64,000 nucleotides of DNA from contig NZ_JAEDAH010000032.1 of the NCBI RefSeq assembly GCF_020320395.1, positions 1 through 64,000 of the forward strand, in the 5' to 3' direction. Made by a program: the position numbers and the translations under genes. Of this stretch, positions 55,888 to 64,000 are shown in pieces. Below the pieces are notes generated by a model, which searched no databases, was not told the origin of the DNA, and saw only the letters and a list, made by a program, of their open reading frames with translations. Position 1 is the first letter of the stretch; each line of letters begins with the position of its first letter. This DNA is from Thalassolituus marinus (lineage in GTDB: Bacteria; Pseudomonadota; Gammaproteobacteria; Pseudomonadales; Oceanobacteraceae).

Positions 55888-57243
55888 ATGGCAGAGCAAT
55901 TTCAGACACAACAGCTGGCACTGGCCAACAGTGTCGCGCAGCTGCCACTGCTGACCACCCTCAATGCTCAGGGCCGCGAGGCTTTTGCAGAAGCCGCTAT
56001 GCCAACGCGTAAAACCGAAGCGTGGAAATACACCTCGCTAACCGCTCTGCTGGCCAATGAGTACGGCGCTCCGGCAGTAGCTGGCAGCAATGAACAACTG
56101 ACTGCAGCAGCAACCATTAATGGTCTGGATGCCGCGCGTCTGGTATTCGTTAACGGCCAGCTGAGCAATGAGTTATCCGATGCTTTAGCACTGCAACAAG
56201 TCACGCTGTTCAGTCAGGCAAACGATGGCCAGCAGGCGCTGATCAGCGAAAAACTGAACAGCGTACTGACTCAGGCACAAGGTTCTGAGCATCTGTTTAA
56301 CGACCTGAACAATGCCAACGTGAACGAAGGCGTGTTAATTCATGTCGGTAAAAATGAGCGTCTGCAGCAACCACTGCAGATCAGCTACCTGACCACGCAG
56401 AATGCTAACCCGTTTGCGGTAACCGCCCGTATATTGCTGGTGATGGAAACCGGTGCGGATGCTACCGTTGTTGAGCACTACGGCTCCGACGAACACGCCC
56501 AGGTGAATTTCACCAACGCGTTGACGGAAATTCTGGTCGGCGACAACGCACGCCTGCAACATTACCGCCTGAACCTGATGCAGGAAGAATCCCTGCACAT
56601 TGGCAGCACTCATATCGATCTCGGCCGCGACAGCCAGTACAACGCCTTCCATCTGGCGCTGGGCAGCCGCATCACCCGCAGCGATCTTGTAGTGAACCAC
56701 AACAAAGGTGGCTCTCACTGTGAAATCAGCGGCGTGTATATTCCGCAGAATCAGCAGCTGGTCGACTTCCATACCTGCATCGAGCACAAGGTAGCGCACT
56801 GCACCAGTAATGAAGTGTTCCGCGGCATTATGAACGACAAAGCCAAAGCCGTATTTAATGGCCGTATTCATATTCATCCGCAAGCGCAGAAAACACTGGC
56901 TGAACTGAGCAACAAAAACCTGCTGCTGACCAACAGTGCCGAAATCAATACCAAGCCTGAGCTGGAAATTTACGCCGACGACGTAAAATGTGCGCACGGC
57001 GCAACCGTTGCTCAGCTGGATGAAAAAGGTCTGTTCTATCTGCGCAGCCGTGGCATCAGCAAACGTGAAGCAGAAGTCATTATGAGCTTCGGTTTTATTA
57101 ACGAATTGCTGGAGGCCCTGCCTGACGAAGCCATTACCAATCTGCTGCGCCCGATTCTGGCTCAGCGTTTTGGCCGTGAGCAGGATCTGGCCCTTCATCT
57201 GCTGGAAAATGAAGCGGCTGGCATTGCCGGAGAAAACGCATGA
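55888..57243 (+). CDS. sufD: Fe-S scaffold subunit SufD
   Basis: 451 aa SufB paralogue needed for iron entry. The conserved blocks are RKTEAWKYTSL (about 41-51) and the C-terminal CAHGATVAQLDEKGLFYLRSRGISKREAEVIM. The end overlaps the sufS start by 4 bp (ATGA). Confidence 0.96.
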   Translation: MAEQFQTQQLALANSVAQLPLLTTLNAQGREAFAEAAMPTRKTEAWKYTSLTALLANEYGAPAVAGSNEQLTAAATINGLDAARLVFVNGQLSNELSDALALQQVTLFSQANDGQQALISEKLNSVLTQAQGSEHLFNDLNNANVNEGVLIHVGKNERLQQPLQISYLTTQNANPFAVTARILLVMETGADATVVEHYGSDEHAQVNFTNALTEILVGDNARLQHYRLNLMQEESLHIGSTHIDLGRDSQYNAFHLALGSRITRSDLVVNHNKGGSHCEISGVYIPQNQQLVDFHTCIEHKVAHCTSNEVFRGIMNDKAKAVFNGRIHIHPQAQKTLAELSNKNLLLTNSAEINTKPELEIYADDVKCAHGATVAQLDEKGLFYLRSRGISKREAEVIMSFGFINELLEALPDEAITNLLRPILAQRFGREQDLALHLLENEAAGIAGENA

Positions 57244-58472
57244 GCAATCTGTCAGCAGACGTTCTGAACAGTATTCGTGAACAGTTCCCTGCCCTGCATC
57301 AGGAAGTGAACTGCAAACCGTTAATCTATCTGGATAACGGTGCTACCACGCAAAAACCGAAAGCAGTTATTGATGCTCTGCAGCGTTATTACGAGCACGA
57401 CAACTCCAATGTGCACCGTGGCGCGCACACACTGAGTGATCGTGCTACCGAGCAATTTGAAAATGCGCGTAAAACCGTTCAGGCCTTTTTAAACGCAGCC
57501 AAAGCTGAAGAAATCGTCTGGACCCGTGGTACCACTGAAGCCATTAACCTGGTAGCCAGTACCTGGGGCCGTGCCAATATTCAGAGCGGTGACCGCATTC
57601 TGGTTTCCGGCATGGAACACCATTCCAACATCGTGCCGTGGCAGATGCTGTGTGAACAAAGCGGTGCCGAACTGCTGCCGATTCCGGTGCTCGACAATGG
57701 CGAGCTGGATATGGCCGCGTTTGCCGAACTGCTGACACCGGCTGTAAAACTGGTTTCGGTTGTTCATGTGTCCAATGCACTGGGCACCATTAACCCGGTG
57801 GCCGAGATTATCAGTCAGGCGCACGCCATGGGCGCGAAAGTCATGGTCGATGGCGCGCAGGCGGTTGCCCACTGGGATATCGACGTGCAGGCGCTGGATG
57901 CCGACTTCTATGCATTCTCGGGTCATAAGCTGTTTGGCCCAACCGGTATTGGCGTACTGTACGGTAAAGAAGCCCTGCTGAATGCTATGCCGCCTTATCA
58001 GGGTGGTGGTGAAATGATTGAGCACGTCAGCTTTACAAAAACCACCTATAACGGCCTGCCGTATAAATTTGAAGCCGGTACACCGAATATCGCCGGAGCC
58101 ATTGGTCTGGCGGCGGCCATCGATTACCTGAATACACTCGATCGTGCCGCGCTGGCTGCACACGAAGATGCTCTGCTGGCACGTGCCAATGAACTGGCCG
58201 CAGAGATTGGTGGTATTCGGATTATCGGTAATGCGGCGAAAAAAGCATCGGTATTCAGCTTTATTCTGGAAGGTGCACACCCGGCTGACGTAGGTACCCT
58301 GCTCGACCAGCAAGGTATTGCCGTGCGTACCGGCCACCACTGTGCGATGCCAGTAATGGAACAGTTTAAAGTGCCGGGCACTGTGCGTGCTTCGTTTACT
58401 TTCTACAACACCCTGGATGAAGTCGACGCCTTATTCAAAGGCCTCGAAAAAGCCAAAATGTTTTTACTGTGA
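57240..58472 (+). CDS. sufS: Cysteine desulfurase SufS
   Basis: 410 aa group II cysteine desulfurase (PLP). Lys230 in SGHKLFGPTG binds PLP, Cys368 in RTGHHCAMP accepts the persulfide. It takes sulfur from cysteine to SufB. No SufE is in the window; SufU is not expected here. The next gene is sufA, 10 bp later. Confidence 0.97.
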   Translation: MSNLSADVLNSIREQFPALHQEVNCKPLIYLDNGATTQKPKAVIDALQRYYEHDNSNVHRGAHTLSDRATEQFENARKTVQAFLNAAKAEEIVWTRGTTEAINLVASTWGRANIQSGDRILVSGMEHHSNIVPWQMLCEQSGAELLPIPVLDNGELDMAAFAELLTPAVKLVSVVHVSNALGTINPVAEIISQAHAMGAKVMVDGAQAVAHWDIDVQALDADFYAFSGHKLFGPTGIGVLYGKEALLNAMPPYQGGGEMIEHVSFTKTTYNGLPYKFEAGTPNIAGAIGLAAAIDYLNTLDRAALAAHEDALLARANELAAEIGGIRIIGNAAKKASVFSFILEGAHPADVGTLLDQQGIAVRTGHHCAMPVMEQFKVPGTVRASFTFYNTLDEVDALFKGLEKAKMFLL

Positions 58473-58482
58473 GGATGGAAGG

Positions 58483-58857
58483 ATGACCACCGAAACCTTT
58501 GATCCAAAAAGCTTTGATCCGACTGCAGCGCCATCAGTCAGCATGACCGATGCAGCAATTACCCACGTGCGTAAGCAACTGGTGAAAAATCCGCAGATGC
58601 AGGGTATTCGCCTGGGCGTGAAGAAGAGCGGTTGCTCCGGCTTTAAGTACGATATTGAGTTTGTGGAACAAGCCAGCGACGGTGATATCACCATTGCCGT
58701 TGCAGACGATGTGAAGTTGTTTGTGGCGGCCGATGCCAGCGCCTTTGTCAAAGGCACTGAGATCGATTTCACCAAAGAAGGATTGAACAGCACGATTAAG
58801 TTCAATAACCCGAATGCCAAAGACTTGTGCGGCTGCGGGGAATCCTTCAACGTCTGA
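58483..58857 (+). CDS. sufA: A-type Fe-S carrier SufA
   Basis: 124 aa A-type carrier that delivers clusters to apoproteins. The three ligand cysteines are visible in KKSGCSGFKY and CGCGESF. ATG 58483 with GGAAGG upstream replaces the longer frame from 58387. The first 30 residues before the core are an unconserved extension. Could also be named IscA-like, but the operon supports SufA. Confidence 0.93.
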   Translation: MTTETFDPKSFDPTAAPSVSMTDAAITHVRKQLVKNPQMQGIRLGVKKSGCSGFKYDIEFVEQASDGDITIAVADDVKLFVAADASAFVKGTEIDFTKEGLNSTIKFNNPNAKDLCGCGESFNV

Positions 58858-59189
58858 AGCTATCTGCATTGCTGCTGCGTCGTTGCAGCTGATTTCGGAA
58901 TACTCACGTACAACCCGGTACGCTCCGCTTCCTCAATCAGCTGCGCCTCGCATCAGCGGCTTCGATAACGCTTCAGAGTAATTTGGACGCCTCGCGCTGC
59001 ATCCAGCCACTGAGAGAAGCCTTACGGGTTTGATAACGCTTCAGAGTCATTGCCGGACGCCTTACGTTGAAGTAGCGGCTTCGATAAAACTTCAGAAGCC
59101 TCTATAATGCGCGCCCTGTAGGGTGGGCACTGCCCACCAGCTGATTAATACACATCCGCCCGACGGAACAACACCACAAGAGGAAGGCT
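58858..59189 (+). repeat. Repeat-rich spacer between sufA and sufT
   Basis: 332 bp without a gene. Three imperfect copies of GCGGCTTCGATAACGCTTCA-GAG with following GGACGCCT occur at 58956-58991, 59026-59065 and 59075-59096; the third is shortened and changed (GATAAAACTTCAGAA). GGTGGGCA-C-TGCCCACC (59122-59138) is a palindrome with the look of a REP element. A -10 (TATAAT, 59103-59108) with TTCGAT 17 bp upstream is a candidate sufT promoter. Confidence 0.6.
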
Positions 59190-59717
59190 ATGGAACGCAG
59201 AATGGTTGTCGCACATCAGGAGTGCCCTGCCCGTATGGTTCCATCCGGTACACCAACTGTGATTCCGGCGGGTAGCTTTGTGACTATCAATCAGGCCCTC
59301 GGCGGTAATTACACGGTAACGCTGCATGGCAATATGCTGCGCGTGGATGGTACCGATGCGGCGGCACTGGGCCTTGAATCGGAAGACATTGTCTACGAAG
59401 AACGCGGTGATGATGTGGTGCATGAAGACCAGGTTCGTCAGGCGCTGCGTACTATTTACGACCCGGAAATTCCGATTAACCTGCTCGATCTTGGTCTGAT
59501 TTACGGTATCGATATTAATGGCCATGCGGTGAATATCCGTATGACCCTGACCGCTCCGACCTGTGGCATGGGCCCGGTATTAATCTCTGATGTGAAATAC
59601 CGTGTTGCCAAAGTGCCTAACGTTGAATCGGTAGCGGTTGAGCTGGTGTTCGATCCACCATGGCACCGTGACATGATGACCGAAGAAGCCCAGCTGGAAG
59701 CCGGGCTGTTCTTCTGA
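59190..59717 (+). CDS. sufT: Fe-S assembly protein SufT (DUF59)
   Basis: 175 aa MIP18/DUF59 family protein that helps deliver clusters. The N-terminal 80 residues form a small beta domain (AGSFVTINQALGGNYTVTLHG) and the C-terminal DUF59 domain has VRQALRTIYDPEIPINLLDLGLIY and TLTAPTCGMGPVL, with the functional Cys. Separated from sufA by a 332 bp repeat-rich gap and with its own candidate promoter, so it may be partly independent. Ends at a terminator. Confidence 0.93.
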   Translation: MERRMVVAHQECPARMVPSGTPTVIPAGSFVTINQALGGNYTVTLHGNMLRVDGTDAAALGLESEDIVYEERGDDVVHEDQVRQALRTIYDPEIPINLLDLGLIYGIDINGHAVNIRMTLTAPTCGMGPVLISDVKYRVAKVPNVESVAVELVFDPPWHRDMMTEEAQLEAGLFF

Positions 59718-59724
59718 ACGAACT

Positions 59725-59753
59725 CAAAAAACGGGGCGATGCCCCGTTTTTTT
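59725..59753. terminator. Bidirectional terminator between sufT and the convergent gene
   Basis: AAAACGGGGC, loop GAT, GCCCCGTTTT with flanking A and T runs, so it can end both the suf operon on the plus strand and the 59767 gene on the minus strand. Confidence 0.88.
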
Positions 59754-59766
59754 ATCGTTGTCTGAA

Positions 59767-60084
59767 TTAAGACTCAGCCTCTTTGGTTCCCGGCGGATTA
59801 ATATCCAGCAAGTAGTGTCCGTATACCTGTCCCTGTTTAAGATCAATCACAATCACCATCGCGACCCCCTGATACTGACTGTTTACCAGAACGTGTTCAA
59901 ACTCGTTCCCCATACGATAAACATGGGTCACTTTTCCTTCACGGCAGTCGGCAATGCCAAAATCTTCAGCAGGGATCGCTTCGACATAAGACCAGAAGTC
60001 CAGCGGTGGAGTACTGTCCTCAACACGTAAAGGTGCATTGCGTGTCGCGTTAAATTCTTCATCAGTCAGCTTTCTGGTCTGCAT
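59767..60084 (-). CDS. Hypothetical protein
   Basis: 105 aa soluble protein, no signal or membrane segment. Aromatic, mixed alpha/beta look (VIVIDLKQGQVYGHYLLD near residues 77-94). Not recognised. 11 bp after the TIGR03545 gene on the same strand and ends at the shared terminator. Confidence 0.65.
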   Translation of the reverse strand: MQTRKLTDEEFNATRNAPLRVEDSTPPLDFWSYVEAIPAEDFGIADCREGKVTHVYRMGNEFEHVLVNSQYQGVAMVIVIDLKQGQVYGHYLLDINPPGTKEAES

Positions 60085-60095
60085 GTTACTATCTC

Positions 60096-61955
60096 TTAAA
60101 ACAGGTTTTTCAATTTTTCTCTGGCTTTATCAGCCGCTTCTTTCTTCTTGCGTTCAAGCTCTGCTTTTTCAGCATCACGTTTAGCTTTCAGCTCAGCTTC
60201 TTTACGGTCTGCTTTTTCTTTCGCTTCCCGCTCTTTCTGAGCCTGATAATCTTCCAGCTTTGTTTCACCCAGCGACGACAGCTGATCCAGCTTATCTGAC
60301 AGGCTTCCATCCATTTCATTCAGACGCTGAAGATCCTGTGCTGATCCGCCGAGATATTCATTCAGACGCTGATTAATGGCTAAGCTCAGCTTCTGTTCGA
60401 GTTCATTCTGTCTGGCTTTCATCCGCTGGCTGAAAGCAGCACTGATCTGGCGATCGAGGTCTGAACCAAATTCCAGCGCTGGTGAAGTCAGCTTACCACG
60501 TGCTCCGGCACGAACATCGAACTTACGAATTCCCTTCAGCGCCGAGCCCAGCTCCCTGGCCAGCGTTGTTTTACCCTGCGTAGAAAACTCTGTCTGACTG
60601 AACTGCATATCTGCCTGTGCGTTGACATTTCCTTCAGTAACCACTGCCAGCCCCTGCACCTGCGCTACCGCTTTTTGCAATTCCGCACCGGCGACGCCCA
60701 GCTTCATACTGCGTACTGTCCAGTCTTTAACACTCAGTGTCAGCGTATCGGTTCCCGGCTTTTTCCGATGGTCCAGTACGGCATCGAGAGTCAGGTCTTC
60801 GATATCTTCAAGGCCAGCGCCATTGACAACAACATGGGCAGGCTTACCAAGCACATCCGGTTGATGCGTTACATTTTCAACGAAGATCATCAGATCGCCA
60901 CGTACGGTTGACGCCGACAACTGGGCATTGCGCAGCAGAAAATCCGGCCATGGGTTGTCCGTTGGGAAATGAATGAAACTACCTTCACGTACATACGCCA
61001 CATCCTCGCTGGCTTCTTCGCCACTGTCGAGATACGGCTGGACCTTGTCATACCAGTAAAGCGCCTGCTCCGCCCACTCACCGGCCTCAGAACCAAACAG
61101 CAAAGCAGAAAGGTTAGCTGCTCCTTCTGCGGTCAACTGATACTTGCTGCGGATTGAATCCATATCCCAGGCTGGTGCGGCTTTCAACTCTTTCAATCGG
61201 AGTGCGAGTTCTGAACGAGCCTCAGAGATTGCCTTTCTGGCTTCCGCAATGGCCTGCTTATCGTTACGAAACTGCTTTTTAAGTTCGTCCAGTTTTGCCT
61301 TGCGCGCTTTGAAGTCCTCGATAGACTCAAAGCGACCGGAAGTCAGTGCTTTGATTTCGTTCTCATAACGGCTCAGCGCTGAACCATCCGGGATACTCTC
61401 CATTGTACTTTCGACCGAACCGCGGTGCTTCGCATAGGCTTCCCTGAAGGCCTTACCCGCAGTTTCTGTATGCAATTGCTCACGCGCCAGAATCTCTTCC
61501 GCCGTTGGCAACTCGACACCACTCAGAAGTGAGTCCTGAGATTTATCATTCTCGATATTATCTTCGGTAACCGGCTCTTTGGCATCTTGCTCAAGCGTGC
61601 CATCAACAGATCTGGCTGTTGAAAATTTCAGGCCATCTACCCGAAGGTCTTCAATGATCGCTTTTCCCAACAGCAAAGGGCCTATAGCCAGCTGTGCATC
61701 AGCGCGCTCAAACTCCAGCAGGTTTTGCATCGGTTTTTCAGCATCGGCAACAGTGAGATTATCAACCCGTACACCCAATGGGCTGAAACTCAGAGATACA
61801 TTTTCAGCATCGACTTTTGCGCCGGCAGCACGCGAGCCAAAGTACTCGATGCCCCATTTCATCAAAGGACCTGCTGCAAACAGAAAAAATACAGCCAACA
61901 GAGCGGCTACGACAACAAAAGCGGTCAGACCTGACCAGCGAATCCATTGCTTCAT
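60096..61955 (-). CDS. TIGR03545 family membrane-anchored protein
   Basis: 619 aa with one N-terminal helix (LTAFVVVAALLAVFFLFAAGPLMKW), an AsmA-like beta region (VDAENVSLSFSPLGVRVDNLTV), a coiled-coil middle (about 210-275) and a Lys/Glu/Ala helical C-terminus (KEKADRKEAELKAKRDAEKA). The TIGR03545/TIGR03546 pair is usually found together, as here (4 bp apart). AsmA-type proteins move lipids across the periplasm; that role is only inferred. Confidence 0.87.
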   Translation of the reverse strand: MKQWIRWSGLTAFVVVAALLAVFFLFAAGPLMKWGIEYFGSRAAGAKVDAENVSLSFSPLGVRVDNLTVADAEKPMQNLLEFERADAQLAIGPLLLGKAIIEDLRVDGLKFSTARSVDGTLEQDAKEPVTEDNIENDKSQDSLLSGVELPTAEEILAREQLHTETAGKAFREAYAKHRGSVESTMESIPDGSALSRYENEIKALTSGRFESIEDFKARKAKLDELKKQFRNDKQAIAEARKAISEARSELALRLKELKAAPAWDMDSIRSKYQLTAEGAANLSALLFGSEAGEWAEQALYWYDKVQPYLDSGEEASEDVAYVREGSFIHFPTDNPWPDFLLRNAQLSASTVRGDLMIFVENVTHQPDVLGKPAHVVVNGAGLEDIEDLTLDAVLDHRKKPGTDTLTLSVKDWTVRSMKLGVAGAELQKAVAQVQGLAVVTEGNVNAQADMQFSQTEFSTQGKTTLARELGSALKGIRKFDVRAGARGKLTSPALEFGSDLDRQISAAFSQRMKARQNELEQKLSLAINQRLNEYLGGSAQDLQRLNEMDGSLSDKLDQLSSLGETKLEDYQAQKEREAKEKADRKEAELKAKRDAEKAELERKKKEAADKAREKLKNLF

Positions 61956-61959
61956 GGTC

Positions 61960-62466
61960 TTACTCCGCTAACGACTTATACAGGTTGTAGAATTTTCCAG
62001 CCTTCAGGACCTGAACGACCTTAAGCCGGCTGATCCAGTTGAGCAGGCGCTGCCTGTACATAACGATGAGCAAGCGACTCAATACAAACACCGGGATAAA
62101 CGCCAGCAACGACAACAATAAACCACCCAGAACCAGCGTGTGGTTAAACGCCGTCATTCTCCAGAAATCCGACTGGTAAAGTTCAGTCCAGAAATCCTGC
62201 AAGCCCGGTTGTGCAAGCAAAGATGCTCCCAACTGGACTGAAAGAGGATCGATAACCATAGCCAGCAGCGAGAATGCCGCCACGCCAAGAAAGAAAGCGC
62301 TGAGGTTGACGCGAATAACGAACGCCAGCAACAGAACCAGCAGATTATGCAGGCTGAACATCGGCGTAAGCGCCACTATCAGCGACATAGAAAAAGCGAG
62401 TGCTACCTGCCATGGCGCTGACTCGGAATTCAGCGCTTTGAGGAGTTTGGCCAACATCGTCAACAT
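61960..62466 (-). CDS. TIGR03546 family membrane protein
   Basis: 168 aa, four hydrophobic helices (ALAFSMSLIVALTPMFSLHNLLVLLLAFVI, LAMVIDPLSVQLGASLL, TLVLGGLLLSLLAFIPVFVL). DUF2062-like. The partner of the TIGR03545 protein, and immediately upstream of it. A second ATG lies at codon 4. Confidence 0.85.
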   Translation of the reverse strand: MLTMLAKLLKALNSESAPWQVALAFSMSLIVALTPMFSLHNLLVLLLAFVIRVNLSAFFLGVAAFSLLAMVIDPLSVQLGASLLAQPGLQDFWTELYQSDFWRMTAFNHTLVLGGLLLSLLAFIPVFVLSRLLIVMYRQRLLNWISRLKVVQVLKAGKFYNLYKSLAE

Positions 62467-62540
62467 ATATGCGTTCCCGGCATAGACTTCAGTGGACGAT
62501 CACTATAACAAGAGCCCATCCGGGGGGAAATGTCGCTGAC

Positions 62541-64000
62541 TCAGACTGGCTCTCTTTGTTTGGCTCGGGGTAATGCAATTCTTAAGCGGGTGCCCTGCCC
62601 GACCTTGCTTTGCACACGGATATGGCCGCCGTGGGCTTCCACAATTGAATGAGCGACCGACAACCCTAACCCAAGCCCCTCTCCGACCGGTCTCGTGGTA
62701 AAAAATGGATTAAAAATATGCGCGACACGCGCTTCCTCAATACCTGCCCCATTATCCTGGAATTCGATCAGGTGCTGTATTTCATCGCTCCAGGCGCGAA
62801 TCCGTACTTTGCCGTTCTCGTCGCAGGCACGCCAGGCATTGTCGAGTAGCGCAGCAAACACTTTCCGCATCTGTTCTGCTTTAAAGCAAATGGGTTCGCA
62901 GATGCGGATATCGACCTCAATAACCACTTTTTGTCTGACTTCCGCCGGCAGATCAGCGATAACGTGCTGAATTACTTCATTCAGATCTACGGCTTGTTCT
63001 TCTGCTTTATCCAGCTCTGAGAATACACGCAGACTGCCAACAATATGTTTCACTCGCCCCAGCCCCGTCAGAGATTCCTCTACCAGACTGCGCATATCGT
63101 CATAAACGTACTGGATATCTTCCTGCTGCTGATACTGCAGAATTTTTTCGGCCAGCTGCTCAGCGTCTTCCGTATTTCCGTCGGTCACAGCCCGTATATA
63201 ACGGTCGTACAGATCAATCAGCACAATATAGACATCGGTATACTGGCGCATGGTGTCGATGTTAGCGGTTACCACACTCATCGGGTTATTGATCTCATGA
63301 GCAACCCCCGCTGCCAGTTGGCCAATCGATGCCATCTTTTCAGTCTGAACCAGCTGTGCCTGAGTATTGCGCAATGACGACGCCATGCGATTGAACTCCC
63401 GAGCGAGCATCCCAAGCTCATCACGACGGTCTTCGTCTACACGCACCTGACGCTGACCATTGCCGATTTTCTCAAAATTCACAGCGAGTTCTTTCAGTGG
63501 CCGGGTCAGGGTACCGCTCACCCGCCTCCCGACCATCAGCAGGACCACCATCAATACTCCCGAACCGATACTGGCACTGATCCTCAGATCTCTGACAGCA
63601 GCAAGTGCCTTACTTTTATTCTGACGCACCATAACCACACCGTTGAGCGCAGGCACGGGCTTCAGACTGACCAGCCAGGTAGCCTCGTCATCGTTGATCT
63701 CCGCACTGATATCAGCGCCAAGATAGGAAGATGTCAGCAAGCGATTAAGGTGGCTGCCAGAGCGGGTGCTCAGCTGCTGGCCTATCTGCTGAAAGGTGCC
63801 GTCATCACTGGCGATATACAGGGATTGAAGAACATCCGAATCGTTGCTTTCCACCTCAATCAGACGACCCAGAATACTGACCGATGGCATCTGAATGACC
63901 ACTCCGAGAATATCCCGGTCAACCACCGGAGCAGCCAGTGTGGCGTACTGTTCTGTATCTGCCGGGCTGATTTCAATCACACTATCCATATGCCAGAGTG
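62541..64000 (-). CDS. Sensor histidine kinase (5' end beyond the window)
   Basis: At least 485 residues, incomplete: the frame stays open past 63989 (ATG) to the edge. A periplasmic Cache-like part (APVVDRDILGVVIQMPSVSILGR) is followed by a membrane helix near residues 138-155 counted from that ATG, HAMP (GTLTRPLKELAVNFEKIGNG), the phosphoacceptor His231 in AAGVAHEINNPMSVV and the ATPase boxes with RKVFAALLDNAWRAC and GLGLGLSVAHSIVEAHGG. No response regulator is in the window. The C-terminus ends cleanly in KQREPV. Confidence 0.9.
   Translation of the reverse strand, partial: LWHMDSVIEISPADTEQYATLAAPVVDRDILGVVIQMPSVSILGRLIEVESNDSDVLQSLYIASDDGTFQQIGQQLSTRSGSHLNRLLTSSYLGADISAEINDDEATWLVSLKPVPALNGVVMVRQNKSKALAAVRDLRISASIGSGVLMVVLLMVGRRVSGTLTRPLKELAVNFEKIGNGQRQVRVDEDRRDELGMLAREFNRMASSLRNTQAQLVQTEKMASIGQLAAGVAHEINNPMSVVTANIDTMRQYTDVYIVLIDLYDRYIRAVTDGNTEDAEQLAEKILQYQQQEDIQYVYDDMRSLVEESLTGLGRVKHIVGSLRVFSELDKAEEQAVDLNEVIQHVIADLPAEVRQKVVIEVDIRICEPICFKAEQMRKVFAALLDNAWRACDENGKVRIRAWSDEIQHLIEFQDNGAGIEEARVAHIFNPFFTTRPVGEGLGLGLSVAHSIVEAHGGHIRVQSKVGQGTRLRIALPRAKQREPV

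Noticed and set aside
56335-57198. 287 aa open frame antisense to sufD
   Set aside because: Shadow of sufD; no family features and no ribosome binding site.

Overview
The window is ordinary bacterial chromosome from a gammaproteobacterium, most like a marine Oceanospirillales-type organism. The gene set points this way: the block rnm-yciO-trpS-scpA-scpB-rluB next to yciB/yciI is arranged as in pseudomonads and relatives, and there is also mnmC, a class I PHA synthase with phasin, fatty acid cis/trans isomerase, a TIGR03545/TIGR03546 pair and a SUF operon with its own Rrf2 regulator. The genus cannot be fixed from the sequence alone. Genes are dense. I saw no tRNA, rRNA, CRISPR array, prophage or insertion sequence.

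Layout. Positions 114-6724 (minus) hold a housekeeping run: PHP nuclease, YciO, two different tryptophanyl-tRNA synthases in tandem, ScpA, ScpB and RluB. Positions 6765-9012 (plus) carry YciB, YciI, an SH3/coiled-coil membrane protein and a periplasmic cyclophilin. Then come an AEC permease, mnmC and a three-gene unit ending in a coiled-coil mini-protein. Positions 13032-15736 (minus) are a PHA granule locus. Next are an MFS permease, aroC, prmB, a patatin and DUF4892, facing a DUF885 lipoprotein. Positions 22954-27277 hold an uncharacterised barrel-like pair, DUF3422 and a YihY protein. Plus-strand arsC-wrbA-DUF2069, two chemoreceptors, a GST and cti follow.

Positions 35912-42915 hold an AraC regulator and a GGDEF-like membrane protein, divergent from a TonB-dependent receptor and a two-domain beta-propeller phytase lipoprotein. 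The shared spacer carries Pho-box-like repeats, so a phosphate-starvation phytate-scavenging locus is a reasonable reading. After this come YegD, MgtC, two tandem glutathione peroxidase paralogues (one without catalytic residues), DUF2750, apt, yejK, a CDF metal exporter, GFA and DUF4870 proteins, TcdA and a chalcone-isomerase-like protein.

Positions 52809-59717 are the SUF iron-sulfur assembly locus: a divergent Rrf2 regulator and sufBCDSA plus sufT, with an IscR type-1-like operator over the sufB promoter and a repeat-rich spacer before sufT. The window ends with a hypothetical gene, the TIGR03545/TIGR03546 pair and a sensor histidine kinase cut by the right edge.

The main points of interest are a TrpRS with a four-cysteine pattern like that of iron-sulfur TrpRS, the live/dead GPx pair, the degenerate GGDEF protein that keeps an I-site, the Pho-like phytase locus, the SUF operator, a DUF885 protein without its metal motif, and the repeats in the sufA-sufT gap. 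I found no convincing wholly new multi-gene system.
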